A stretch of 64,000 nucleotides of DNA from Gammaproteobacteria bacterium (GTDB taxonomy: Bacteria > Pseudomonadota > Gammaproteobacteria > Steroidobacterales > Rariloculaceae): the NCBI GenBank assembly GCA_022820625.1, contig JAJEFE010000070.1:1-64000 (forward strand). Direction: 5' to 3'. The position numbers were made by a program, and so were the translations under genes. The stretch's first letter is position 1. Each line of letters starts with the position of its first letter. The notes under the pieces were generated by a model, which saw only the letters and a list, made by a program, of their open reading frames with translations, searched no databases and had not been told where the DNA came from. This document shows, piece after piece, positions 39,073-48,110 of this stretch.

Positions 39073-41814
39073 ATGCCCATCCACTCTTCACCAACCGTGC
39101 GCCGCGCGGACATCTTCTTCCCCGAGAAGGACAAGGCTCTCCGACACGATGTCCACCGCCTCGGAGAACTGGTCGGCGAGGTGGTCAGGGAACAGGGGGG
39201 CGAAGCGCTTTTCGATCTGGTCGAGTCCGCGCGCCGGGCATCCATCGCCCACCGGGAAGGCGATGCGGATGCGCTGGAGCCACTTCAGCGACTTCTGACA
39301 TCCCTGGACCCGGAAACCGCCACGGAGTTCATTCGCGCGTTTTCCACCTACTTCCAGGTGGTCAACATGGCCGAGAAGGTCCACCGAATCCGCCGGCGCA
39401 GGGCCTACCTGAGGGACACGGCCACACCCCAACCGCGTGGATTCGAAGACGTGCTTGCGAGACTCAAGGCCGGCGGTGTCGGCGCAGATGCGATTCTGGA
39501 TGCGTTGTCAGGATTGTCGGTGGAACCCGTATTCTCCGCCCACCCCATGGAAGTGACTCGCCGCACGTTGTTGACTCACCAGCAAAGCGTCGCCAGGCAC
39601 CTGATCCGGATGCTCGATCCCAACCTCACGCCCCAGGAAGAACAGGCCCTGATGGCCCGGATTCGAATGGATATCACCGCGGGCTGGCAGACCGAAGAAC
39701 ACCCGAGGGAACACGGCCGTGTGAGCGACGAGGCCGAACACATCCTGTTCTTCCTGACCGACATCCTCTACCGGATCATCCCGCCGTTCTACGAGCAGCT
39801 TGCGGAAACGGTGAAAGAAGCGTTTCCTACCGTATCCGAATCGCTGCAACTGCCCACAATGGTCAGGTTCGGATCCTGGGCGGGGGGCGACATGGACGAC
39901 AACCCGGACGTGACCGCCAAGACCATTCGCCAGACGCTCGCGCGGCAAAAGGCCCTGGTGCTGAACCTCTACCACCAGGAGTGCGGATTGCTGGCGAGGC
40001 ATCTGAGCCAGAGCGACAGTCGGGTACAGGTTTCGGAACCGCTGAGAGCCCGCAGCGCGTTTTACGCCGGTCACTTCCCCCATGCGGCGCATGCCATTCC
40101 TGCCCGGCACCGGGGAATGCCCTACCGGGTCTTTCTCGGCCTGGTGGCCGCCCGCTTGCGCGCCACCCACGAGGAAAATGCATTTCCCTACGAATCGCCG
40201 GACGAATTCATCGAAGACATCGACATCCTGGCCGACAGCCTGCGGGCCAACAAGGGTGCGAATTCGGGGCTCTTCGCGGCGCAGCGGCTGCGCCGCCGGG
40301 CAGACACGTTCGGGTTCCACGCCGCCACGCTCGATATCCGCCAGAACGCACTGGTACACCGGTGTGCCGTAGGCGAAGGCCTGCAGGAACAGGGTTGGCT
40401 CGATGCTTCCATCGAGGAGCGAACGACTCGTCTGCAGGCGGCTCTTGAACGGCGCGAGTCGCCGGTGGGCCGGCTGTCGTCCGATGCGCGGCGGACGCTG
40501 GCCGTATTCCAGACCATTGCCCACTGCCGCCGCAAGTACGGGGCCCGTTCCATCGGTCCCTATATCGTCAGCTCGGCCCACGGCCCCGACGACGTACTCT
40601 CTGTGTTGTTGCTGGCCCGCTGGGGAGACCTGGGCACGAAGGGGTTGCCGGTGCCGCTCGACGTGGTACCGATGTTCGAAACCGTCGAGGACCTGGAGAG
40701 TTCTTCCGTCATCCTGGAGCGCCTGCTGCAGGACGAGAGCTATTCCGCCCACTTGCGGCATCGCGGTTCCCGCCAGATGGTCATGGTGGGCTTTTCGGAC
40801 AGCAACAGGGATGGCGGTGTCGCATCGGCGCGCTGGACTCTTCAGAACGCCCAGCGCAACCTGGTGGCCGCGTGCCAGGGCTTCGGAATCGCCCTGACCC
40901 TGTTTCACGGGCGCGGCAGCACGCTGAGCCGCGGCGGCGGCCGGCTTGACGAAGCGCTGCTGGCCTCGCCGGCGGGTGCGGTCACCGGCCGGCTGCGGAT
41001 CACCGAGCAAGGCGACATGATCAACGCGAAGTACGGCCTCCGCGGCATCGCCATGCGCTCGCTGAAACGCAGCGTCGGTTCGCTGCTCTGGGCCACCGCC
41101 GGCGACTATGTGCCCGCTGCATCGGAGGATCGCTGGCGCGCGATCATGGGGGAAATCGCGGCGACCAGCCGGCAAGCCTACAAGGAAACAGTATTCGACC
41201 GCGCCGAGTTCAATACCTATTTCAGGGCGGCCACTCCCATCGACGTGATCGAGCGGCTCGGAATGGGCTCACGCCCGGGAACCGAGGAACATGTCTACGG
41301 CAGGAACGAACCCCGAGCCAATCCCTGGCTGTTCGCCTGGACGCAGAATCGGGCCTTTCTGCCGGCGTGGTTCGGTCTGGGTACCGGACTGGAGCAAGCG
41401 GCCCGGAAACACGGCATGGACGCACTCCGCAAAATGTATGACGACCTGAACTTCTTCCGGGTGCTGATCACCGATGCGGAAGTCGTACTGGGCAAGTCGG
41501 ACCTCACCGTATCGGAGCGTTACTCACGGCTTGCCGGTCCCTTGCACGAAATGTTTTTTCCCGTGATTCGCGACGAGTATGAACGCTGCGCGCAACTGGT
41601 GATGGACCTCACCGAGCAGGGTGAATTACTGCAGCGCACCAGAACCCTTCGCCGCGCAATACGACTGCGAAACCCCTACGTGGATCCCATGAGCCTCCTG
41701 CAGGTGGATCTGCTGAAACGCTGGCGCCGGAGCGGCCGGCGGGACGACGCCGTGCTGCAACCGCTGGTCGTCAGCATATACGGCATCGCCCACGGGATGC
41801 AGACGACCGGATGA
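39073..41814 (+). CDS. ppc: Phosphoenolpyruvate carboxylase, divergent
   Basis: Protein of 913 aa, normal length for PEP carboxylase, which makes oxaloacetate from PEP and bicarbonate. The start at 39073 has GGAG 8 nt upstream; the longer ORF includes repeats. Family landmarks are present but altered: the catalytic-His motif, usually AHPTE, is VFSAHPMEVTRRT; SDS-x-K-D-x-G is GFSDSNRDGG (Lys to Arg); the glycine loop HGRGGTxGRGGGP is HGRGSTLSRGGGR. RITEQGDMINAKYG replaces the usual TEQGE(V/M)I. The C-terminus ends MQTTG (usually QNTG/RNTG). It is full length, so either a divergent active enzyme or a paralogue with altered function. Confidence 0.82.
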   Translation: MPIHSSPTVRRADIFFPEKDKALRHDVHRLGELVGEVVREQGGEALFDLVESARRASIAHREGDADALEPLQRLLTSLDPETATEFIRAFSTYFQVVNMAEKVHRIRRRRAYLRDTATPQPRGFEDVLARLKAGGVGADAILDALSGLSVEPVFSAHPMEVTRRTLLTHQQSVARHLIRMLDPNLTPQEEQALMARIRMDITAGWQTEEHPREHGRVSDEAEHILFFLTDILYRIIPPFYEQLAETVKEAFPTVSESLQLPTMVRFGSWAGGDMDDNPDVTAKTIRQTLARQKALVLNLYHQECGLLARHLSQSDSRVQVSEPLRARSAFYAGHFPHAAHAIPARHRGMPYRVFLGLVAARLRATHEENAFPYESPDEFIEDIDILADSLRANKGANSGLFAAQRLRRRADTFGFHAATLDIRQNALVHRCAVGEGLQEQGWLDASIEERTTRLQAALERRESPVGRLSSDARRTLAVFQTIAHCRRKYGARSIGPYIVSSAHGPDDVLSVLLLARWGDLGTKGLPVPLDVVPMFETVEDLESSSVILERLLQDESYSAHLRHRGSRQMVMVGFSDSNRDGGVASARWTLQNAQRNLVAACQGFGIALTLFHGRGSTLSRGGGRLDEALLASPAGAVTGRLRITEQGDMINAKYGLRGIAMRSLKRSVGSLLWATAGDYVPAASEDRWRAIMGEIAATSRQAYKETVFDRAEFNTYFRAATPIDVIERLGMGSRPGTEEHVYGRNEPRANPWLFAWTQNRAFLPAWFGLGTGLEQAARKHGMDALRKMYDDLNFFRVLITDAEVVLGKSDLTVSERYSRLAGPLHEMFFPVIRDEYERCAQLVMDLTEQGELLQRTRTLRRAIRLRNPYVDPMSLLQVDLLKRWRRSGRRDDAVLQPLVVSIYGIAHGMQTTG

Positions 41815-41820
41815 GGCGGA

Positions 41821-42522
41821 TCAGCCCGCCTGCTCCGCGGCGACGGTGCGCACGATACGGCCCGCCGCCATCTCGAACATCCGATCGCACTTGCGGGCTG
41901 CAACCAGGTCGTGGGTCACCAGGACCAGGGTGGTATCCGACGCGTCGTTGAGTTCGAACAGCAGGTCCAGGACGCGTTCGCCGGTGACATTGTCCAGGTT
42001 GCCCGTAGGCTCGTCCGCGAACAGCAGCGATGGCCCGGTGACAAATGCCCTGGCAATTGCAACGCGCTGCTTCTCCCCGCCGGACAACTGCCTGGGATAG
42101 TGATGCAGGCGCTCGTCCAGACCGACCCGGCCCAGCGCGTCCGTGGCCCGGCCGGCCTGGTCCGACGCCCCGCCGAGTTCCAGCGGCAGGAGCACGTTCT
42201 CGAACGCCGTCAGTGACGGCAGCAGGTGGAAGGACTGGAACACGAAGCCCACATGGCGGCTTCTGAGCCTGGCCCGGCCATCCTCGTCCAGGCCCGTCAC
42301 TTCCACGCCATTCAGCCAGACCTGTCCGGAGGTGGGCTCGTCGAGGCCCGCAAGAAGCGACAGAAGCGTGGACTTGCCGGCGCCGGAGGGGCCTACGACG
42401 GCCGCCGTCTCGCCCTGGTTCACGGTCAGGCTGGCCTCGTTCAGGATAGTCAACTCCCCCTCGGGGCTGGTAACCTTTTTGGTCAGGGCCCGCGCCGTCA
42501 ACAGCGAGTTTCGTTCGATCAT
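41821..42522 (-). CDS. ybbA: ABC transporter ATP-binding protein, YbbA/LolD-like
   Basis: ATPase of 233 aa. Walker A GPSGAGKSTLL, Q-loop VGFVFQSFHLLPSLTAFENV, signature [14 protein letters not shown] and Walker B LLFADEPTGNLDNVTG are complete. In E. coli ybbA is divergent from tesA, with the permease gene ybbP behind it; here tesA is divergent as expected but the next gene on this side is ppc, on the opposite strand, so the permease is missing locally. The start at 42522 makes the ATG overlap the tesA ATG at a shared CATG. Confidence 0.87.
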   Translation of the reverse strand: MIERNSLLTARALTKKVTSPEGELTILNEASLTVNQGETAAVVGPSGAGKSTLLSLLAGLDEPTSGQVWLNGVEVTGLDEDGRARLRSRHVGFVFQSFHLLPSLTAFENVLLPLELGGASDQAGRATDALGRVGLDERLHHYPRQLSGGEKQRVAIARAFVTGPSLLFADEPTGNLDNVTGERVLDLLFELNDASDTTLVLVTHDLVAARKCDRMFEMAAGRIVRTVAAEQAG

Positions 42523-43162
42523 GTCATCCAAAGTGCACGCACCCTGTCGCGTAGCGTTCCTGTTCATCTCCTGCGTCGCTGCGTGGTGCGTCGCCCACGG
42601 CGCCGGCGCCGGCGCCGGGCCCATCGTCGTTCTCGGCGATTCCCTGAGCAGCGGCTACGGGCTGAGCCGTGACGAAGAGTCCTGGGTTGCCAGGCTGCAG
42701 CAACGGCTTCGTGGCGAAGGGTACGGATATGAGGTCGTCAATGCCAGTATCTCCGGCGACACGACCTCCGGCGGACTGGCCCGGCTGCCCGCGCTTCTGG
42801 AAGCGCACAGCCCGTCCATCGTGATCCTCGAGCTGGGCGGTAACGATGGCCTGCGCGGCCAGCCGCTGACGAGTCTGCGAGGCAACCTGCTGCAAATGAT
42901 CGAACTGGTGCTTGCCAGCGGCGCAACGCCGGTTCTGGCGGGCATGCAGATACCGCCCAACTACGGTCCGGCCTATGCCGGGGAGTTTGCCCGGACCTAT
43001 CCCGATCTGGCCGCGCAGTTCGAGATTCCGCTGGTGGGATTCCTGCTGGAGGACGTCGCCCTGAACTCCGACCTGATGCAGCCGGACGGCATTCATCCCA
43101 ACGCGGGCGGCAACGCGGTCATGCTGGACAACGTCTGGCCGGTGCTGGCCGACCTGCTCTGA
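42521..43162 (+). CDS. tesA: Multifunctional acyl-CoA thioesterase I / lysophospholipase L1
   Basis: Periplasmic GDSL hydrolase of 213 aa. A signal peptide (CRVAFLFISCVAAWCVAHGAG) precedes block I IVVLGDSLSSGYGLS with the catalytic Ser; ELGGNDGLRG carries the block III Gly-Asn pair and QPDGIHPNAGGN the catalytic Asp-His. The divergent partner ybbA confirms identity. GTG 42533 is a possible later start that would avoid the overlap with ybbA. It precedes fadD, which fits a lipid-turnover neighbourhood, with a 50-bp gap. Confidence 0.9.
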   Translation: MSSKVHAPCRVAFLFISCVAAWCVAHGAGAGAGPIVVLGDSLSSGYGLSRDEESWVARLQQRLRGEGYGYEVVNASISGDTTSGGLARLPALLEAHSPSIVILELGGNDGLRGQPLTSLRGNLLQMIELVLASGATPVLAGMQIPPNYGPAYAGEFARTYPDLAAQFEIPLVGFLLEDVALNSDLMQPDGIHPNAGGNAVMLDNVWPVLADLL

Positions 43163-43212
43163 ATCGGGCGGATGATCATGAAGCGGACAGTTTTACGAGG
43201 AGACCGGCAACC

Positions 43213-44880
43213 ATGACTGACAATGACAACAGGCCCTGGACAAACGCCTACCCCGAGGGGATTCCCGCCGAGATCGACCCCGGGGGTTATTCATCGTTGA
43301 AGGCACTGATGGAACGCAGCTTCGAACGATTCGCGTCCGAGCCGGCCTTCTCCAACGCCGGCACGAGGCTCAGCTACGCGGAGATGGACGAGCTGAGCCG
43401 GCATTTCGCTGCCTTCCTGCAGGCTCGGGGTCTGAAGCGCGGCGACCGCATCGCCATCATGATGCCCAACCTCCTGCAGTATCCCGTGGCGGTGTTCGCG
43501 GCGTTGCGCGCGGGCCTTGCGGTGGTCAACGTCAACCCGCTCTACACGCCGCGGGAACTCGAGCACCAGCTCAGGGACAGCGGCGCCCGGGCCATCCTCG
43601 TACTGGAGAACTTCGCCCATACCGTGGAGCAGGTCGTCCAGGACACGGACGTGGAGACGGTGGTAGTCACCGAAATCGGGGATCAGCACCCGTTGCTGAA
43701 GCGTGTACTCGTCAACCTTGTCGTCCGCCACGTCAAGAAACTCGTCCCGCGCTGGAACATCGCCGGCACGATTCGCTACAACGCCGCGCTGGCCCAGGGA
43801 CGGCGCGCGCGCTTCCAGGACGTGGAAGTAACCGGCGAAGACATCGCGTTCCTGCAGTACACCGGCGGCACCACCGGTGTGGCCAAGGGCGCCATGCTCA
43901 CGCACCGCAACATGGTCGCCAACATTCTCCAGATCTCGGCCTGGTCGAAACCCTACCTGCAAGGCCCCGGGGACATCGGCGCGGCTCCCCTGCCCCTCTA
44001 TCACATCTTTGCGCTCACGGTGAACCTGTTCCTGTTCTTCGAACTCGGCGGCCACGACATGCTGGTCACCAATCCGAGGGATCTGCCGAGCTTCATCAAG
44101 GACCTGGCGCGCGAACCGGTGACGCTCGTCACCGGCGTCAATACATTGTTCGCGGCGCTGCTGGAGTCCCCCGACTTCAGGGCGCTCGACTTCAGCAAGC
44201 TGAAGATTTGCCTGGGCGGCGGAATGGCCGTCCAGAGCGATGTCGCCGCACGATGGAAGGACCTGACCGGCCAGAATCTGTGCCAGGGCTACGGGTTGAC
44301 GGAAACCTCGCCCGTGGTCACTGCCAATCCTCTGGACGGGCGCGAGTTCAACGGTTCCGTCGGCCTGCCGATCCCGTCCACGGACGTGGAAATCCGCGAT
44401 GACGACGGCAACACGCTGACGATCGGCGAAATTGGCGAGATCTGCGTTCGCGGCCCCCAGGTCATGCGCGGGTACTGGCAGCGCCCGGAGGCGACCGACG
44501 AGATACTTTCCGACGATGGCTGGCTGCAAACCGGCGACATCGGCCGCATGGACGACCAGGGATTCGTCTATATCGAGGATCGCAAGAAGGACATGATCAT
44601 CGTCTCCGGGTTCAACGTCTATCCGAACGAGGTCGAGGATGTCGCCGCCGCCCACCCGGGCGTACTGGAAGCCGCCGCGATCGGCATCCCGCACGAGCAG
44701 TCCGGCGAAGCGGTCCGGTTGTTTGTGGTCAGGCGCGATCCGGAGTTGACCGCCGATGACGTGATCGCCCATTGCCGTGAGAATCTGACTGGCTACAAGA
44801 TTCCCAGGGAAGTCGTTTTCCGGGACGACCTGCCCAAGACCAACGTGGGCAAGATCCTGAGGCGAGAGCTCAGGGAATAG
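43213..44880 (+). CDS. fadD: Long-chain fatty-acid-CoA ligase
   Basis: AMP-forming acyl-CoA synthetase of 555 aa. It shows the phosphate-binding YTGGTTGVAKGAMLTHRNM (about residue 216), GYGLTETSPVVTANPL, GWLQTGDIGRMDDQGFVYIEDRKKDMIIVSGFNVYPNEVED and the C-terminal catalytic Lys region LPKTNVGKILRRELR. Order and length match the FadD type that activates long-chain fatty acids at the inner membrane. The strong ribosome-binding site GAGGAGACC sits upstream of the ATG. It converges with the DUF445 gene with a 60-bp gap. Confidence 0.93.
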   Translation: MTDNDNRPWTNAYPEGIPAEIDPGGYSSLKALMERSFERFASEPAFSNAGTRLSYAEMDELSRHFAAFLQARGLKRGDRIAIMMPNLLQYPVAVFAALRAGLAVVNVNPLYTPRELEHQLRDSGARAILVLENFAHTVEQVVQDTDVETVVVTEIGDQHPLLKRVLVNLVVRHVKKLVPRWNIAGTIRYNAALAQGRRARFQDVEVTGEDIAFLQYTGGTTGVAKGAMLTHRNMVANILQISAWSKPYLQGPGDIGAAPLPLYHIFALTVNLFLFFELGGHDMLVTNPRDLPSFIKDLAREPVTLVTGVNTLFAALLESPDFRALDFSKLKICLGGGMAVQSDVAARWKDLTGQNLCQGYGLTETSPVVTANPLDGREFNGSVGLPIPSTDVEIRDDDGNTLTIGEIGEICVRGPQVMRGYWQRPEATDEILSDDGWLQTGDIGRMDDQGFVYIEDRKKDMIIVSGFNVYPNEVEDVAAAHPGVLEAAAIGIPHEQSGEAVRLFVVRRDPELTADDVIAHCRENLTGYKIPREVVFRDDLPKTNVGKILRRELRE

Positions 44881-44940
44881 TCTGAAGACGCCCCCGGACG
44901 CGTCGGTTACCCGCCGATGGCGCAGGGGCGAACTTCCGCG

Positions 44941-46185
44941 TCAGCCGACCAGGCCCCACAGCAGGTAGATCGCGACCCCCACCAATCCGCCCACCAGGGT
45001 GCCGTTGATGCGGATGAACTGCAGGTCCCGGCCGATGTAGAGTTCGATTCGGTCCGAGGTGGCGGCGGGGTCCCACTGCTCGATGGTTTCGGATATGAAG
45101 GCGCTCAGCGGCTGGCGGTAGTTGTCCACCAGGTACAGGATCAGGTTTCGCAGCCAGCGATTGGCCTGCCGGTTGACATCGCCGTCTTCCCGTAGTTCAT
45201 GACCGATGCCTTGCAGTTCGCCGTCGATCGCCAGCCGGCCGAGGGACTGCGGATCGCGTAATGACGCCACCAGGAACTCGCGCACCTTGTCCCAGAGTTC
45301 CCGAGAGTAGTCGCGCACCGCGGGGTGATCGAGAAATTCATCCCTGAGCGCCCTGCCCCGCCGCTGCATTTCCGCGTCGTCGCCGATGGCCGTCCGGAGT
45401 TCGGCGAGCCAGACATTGAACCGGTCCCTTGCCGGATGGGTCGAATCGGCGCCGATCTCGTCCAGGACGCGTTGCAACTCCCCGATCAGTTGATCGTAGA
45501 TCTCCCTGTCCACGAATTTCGGCAGCCACCATGGGCTGCGATCCTGGATGCGTTCGCGAATGCGGTCCTTGTTGTGCTCAAGTTGTTCCCGGCCGAATTG
45601 AACCAGGTGATCCACTACCGCCTGGGCGTGCCGACCCGAGGAAACCACGTCCAGCGCGGCCTGCAACGCCGACGACAGCGGCGCCCGGTCCAGCGCCTTG
45701 CCCAGTATCTCCCGCAGGGCGTTACGCAACTGGGCGCTGTCGGTGGCATTCAGCAGCCACACCAGCCCGACGCTGATGTCGCGGCCCAGGTTGCGCGCAT
45801 TGTTGCCTTCGGCGAGCCACTCGCCGACGCGCGCGGCCAGGTCCACCCGTTCCAGGCGCGCCGCCACCGTCTCCCTGACCAGGAAATGGTCGCGGATGAA
45901 GTCCGCCAGCATGCGGCCGATCTCGTCCTTGCGCGTGGGCACGATGGCGGTGTGGGGAATCGGCAGGCCAAGCGGATGGCGGAACAGGGCCGTGACCGCG
46001 AACCAGTCCGCCAGCGCGCCGATAAGCCCGGCTTCGGCGAATGCCTGGACCAGTCCCAACCACGGGTAGCGGGGCAGCAGCAGGCTGGCGGCGACGAACA
46101 ACGCCGCCATGGCGAGGAGAAGCCCCGTGGCGATCCAGCGCATCCGCGCCAGGCGCCGCGACATCACCGCGTCGGCGGTATTCAT
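44941..46185 (-). CDS. DUF445 membrane protein
   Basis: Protein of 414 aa with a membrane helix near each end (WIATGLLLAMAALFVAASLLL and INGTLVGGLVGVAIYLLWGLV) and a long, charged helical middle. FAEAGLIGALADWFAVTALFRHPLGLPIPHTAIVPTRKDEIG is the diagnostic N-terminal block of DUF445/YjiN. The function of this family is not established; it is often thought to associate with the envelope. The ATG at 46185 overlaps the pyrF stop, so the ORF extension to 46395, which lies inside pyrF, is rejected. Confidence 0.88.
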   Translation of the reverse strand: MNTADAVMSRRLARMRWIATGLLLAMAALFVAASLLLPRYPWLGLVQAFAEAGLIGALADWFAVTALFRHPLGLPIPHTAIVPTRKDEIGRMLADFIRDHFLVRETVAARLERVDLAARVGEWLAEGNNARNLGRDISVGLVWLLNATDSAQLRNALREILGKALDRAPLSSALQAALDVVSSGRHAQAVVDHLVQFGREQLEHNKDRIRERIQDRSPWWLPKFVDREIYDQLIGELQRVLDEIGADSTHPARDRFNVWLAELRTAIGDDAEMQRRGRALRDEFLDHPAVRDYSRELWDKVREFLVASLRDPQSLGRLAIDGELQGIGHELREDGDVNRQANRWLRNLILYLVDNYRQPLSAFISETIEQWDPAATSDRIELYIGRDLQFIRINGTLVGGLVGVAIYLLWGLVG

Positions 46186-46928
46186 TGCTGGCTGGATTCG
46201 ATCCCTTGCAACGTGGCTGCGATCTCCGACTGCACGGCTTCCGCCGCCTGCCGGGGGCTGGGGGCGCCGCGTATCGGCCGGCCCATGACGATGTAGTCCG
46301 CGCCGCCTGCCAGCGCCCGGGCGGGAGTCACGACCCGTTTCTGATCGTGCACGGCGTCCGTCCCCGCGGCCCGTACGCCCGGGGTCACGATGCACGGCCC
46401 GGCGCCCAGTTCGGTGCGAAGCGCAGCGGCTTCGAGGCCCGAGGCGATAAGACCGTCGCAGCCGGCGGCGACCGAGATTCTCGCGCGCTGCAGTACCAGG
46501 TCCTCCACCTCCATGGCGATGCCCATGTCCCGCAGGTCTTCACGCCCGATGCTGGTGAGCACCGTCACCGCGAGTATCCCCAGCGAGCCCTTTTGCGATG
46601 CGGCCGCTTCGATGATGGCGCGGTCCCCGTGGACCGTGACGAAGGAGGCGCCGCGCCCGGCCAGTTGCCGCACCGCCGCCGCCACCGTCGCCGGTATGTC
46701 GTGGAACTTCAGGTCCGCAAAGACCCGCTTGTCCCTGGCAAGCAGCCAATCCAGCAGTTCAAAGTAGCAACCCGAGGCCATGAGTTCCAGACCGATCTTG
46801 TAGAACTCCACGGCATCGCCCAGTTCCCGCACAAGCGCCCGCGCGGCCTCGGCGCCGGGCACGTCCAGGGCGACGATCAGGCGCTGTCGGGGGGGGATGG
46901 ATGGGCGTGGGAAGGCATGTGCGGTCAT
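46182..46928 (-). CDS. pyrF: Orotidine 5'-phosphate decarboxylase
   Basis: Pyrimidine biosynthesis enzyme of 248 aa that converts OMP to UMP. IVALDVPGAEAARALVRELG, the catalytic VFADLKFHDIPATVAAAVR (Asp-Lys-Asp network), ILAVTVLTSIG, CDGLIASG and IVTPGVR...MGRPI are all present. The ATG at 46928 overlaps the dgt stop (ATGA); an ATG three codons upstream is also possible. Both ends are translationally coupled to neighbours, giving a dgt-pyrF-DUF445 run. Confidence 0.93.
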   Translation of the reverse strand: MTAHAFPRPSIPPRQRLIVALDVPGAEAARALVRELGDAVEFYKIGLELMASGCYFELLDWLLARDKRVFADLKFHDIPATVAAAVRQLAGRGASFVTVHGDRAIIEAAASQKGSLGILAVTVLTSIGREDLRDMGIAMEVEDLVLQRARISVAAGCDGLIASGLEAAALRTELGAGPCIVTPGVRAAGTDAVHDQKRVVTPARALAGGADYIVMGRPIRGAPSPRQAAEAVQSEIAATLQGIESSQQ

Positions 46929-48097
46929 GGCAGACATTCTCCGGCTTTTGGCACTTCGTTGCACCCGCAGAGCACTTCGTGGGACTGCAGGGCGAACCGG
47001 TCCGTCATGCCCGCGATATAGTCGGCGACGACGCGGGACGATCCGGCGGCGCCGGCCGTTCTCTCGGCATCGCGCGCCCGACGGGCATGCTCCGTGGGCA
47101 TTTGCCCAAAATCCTCGCGGAAGACCGAAAACAGGGACGTGACGATCTCTTCGGCGCGATCGCTCATTCCGCGCACCCGGGGATGGAAGTACAGCCGCTC
47201 GCGCAGAAACGCCTTGAGTTGCCGCTGGGCTTCGGCACAGGACGGGCTGAAACCGATCACCGGTTCATCGTGGCTGCGCACGGCATCGATACTGTCCGGT
47301 GACAGACGCTTGAGCCGTTCGCCGCTCGTGGCGACGAGGTCGGTAACCAGCGTTTCGATCATGGCGCGCCCCACTTCGAAATTCCGCTGCCGCGCCCCCA
47401 TGCCCGGATACCGCCGCTCGACCCGGCTCAGGGTCTCTTCCACGAAAGCGATCTCCCGCAGGTCCTCGAACCGGATCAATCCCGAGCGCAGGCCATCGTC
47501 CACGTCGTGGGTGTTGTAGGCGATCTCGTCCGCCAGGTTCGCCAACTGGGCTTCAACCCCCGGCTGGCGGCGATCCATGACATGCTGCCCCAACTCACCC
47601 AGCTCGCGGGCATTGTCGACGGAGCAGTGTTTCAGGATGCCCTCGCGCGCTTCGAAGGTCAGGTTCAGGCCGCGAAACGCCGCATACCGCTGCTCCAGGT
47701 GGTCCACCACCCGCAGCGACTGGAGGTTGTGCTCGAATCCGCCGTACGCCTGCATGCAGCGGTCGAGGGCATCCTGCCCGGCGTGACCGAACGGCGTGTG
47801 GCCCAGGTCGTGCGCCAGGCTGATGGCTTCGGCGAGGTCTTCGTTGACCCGCAGCGAGCGCGCCACGCTGCGGGCGATCTGCGCCACTTCCAGTGAGTGC
47901 GTCAGCCGCGTGCGGTAGTGATCGCCCTCGTGATTGACGAATACCTGGGTTTTGTAGACCAGGCGCCGAAAGGACGCGGAGTGGATGATGCGGTCCCGGT
48001 CGCGCTGGTACTCGGTCCTGTGGCTTGGCGGGTCCTCGGCATGGACGCGGCCGCGGGAACCTTTCCCGGATGCCGCGTACGGAGCCAGCGAGGTCAC
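46925..48097 (-). CDS. dgt: Deoxyguanosinetriphosphate triphosphohydrolase-like protein
   Basis: HD-domain dNTPase of 390 aa. The metal site reads THSLEVAQIARSVA and AHDLGHTPFGHAGQDALD, with the later Asp in LADEIAYNTHDVDDG. Upstream SHRTEYQRDRDRIIHSASFRRLVYKTQVF is the typical start of the short dGTPase type. The gene uses a GTG start and follows aroB by 13 bp, an order also seen in other gammaproteobacteria. It probably controls dNTP pools. Confidence 0.9.
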   Translation of the reverse strand: MTSLAPYAASGKGSRGRVHAEDPPSHRTEYQRDRDRIIHSASFRRLVYKTQVFVNHEGDHYRTRLTHSLEVAQIARSVARSLRVNEDLAEAISLAHDLGHTPFGHAGQDALDRCMQAYGGFEHNLQSLRVVDHLEQRYAAFRGLNLTFEAREGILKHCSVDNARELGELGQHVMDRRQPGVEAQLANLADEIAYNTHDVDDGLRSGLIRFEDLREIAFVEETLSRVERRYPGMGARQRNFEVGRAMIETLVTDLVATSGERLKRLSPDSIDAVRSHDEPVIGFSPSCAEAQRQLKAFLRERLYFHPRVRGMSDRAEEIVTSLFSVFREDFGQMPTEHARRARDAERTAGAAGSSRVVADYIAGMTDRFALQSHEVLCGCNEVPKAGECLP

Positions 48098-48110
48098 GGG
48101 CTGCCAGGCG

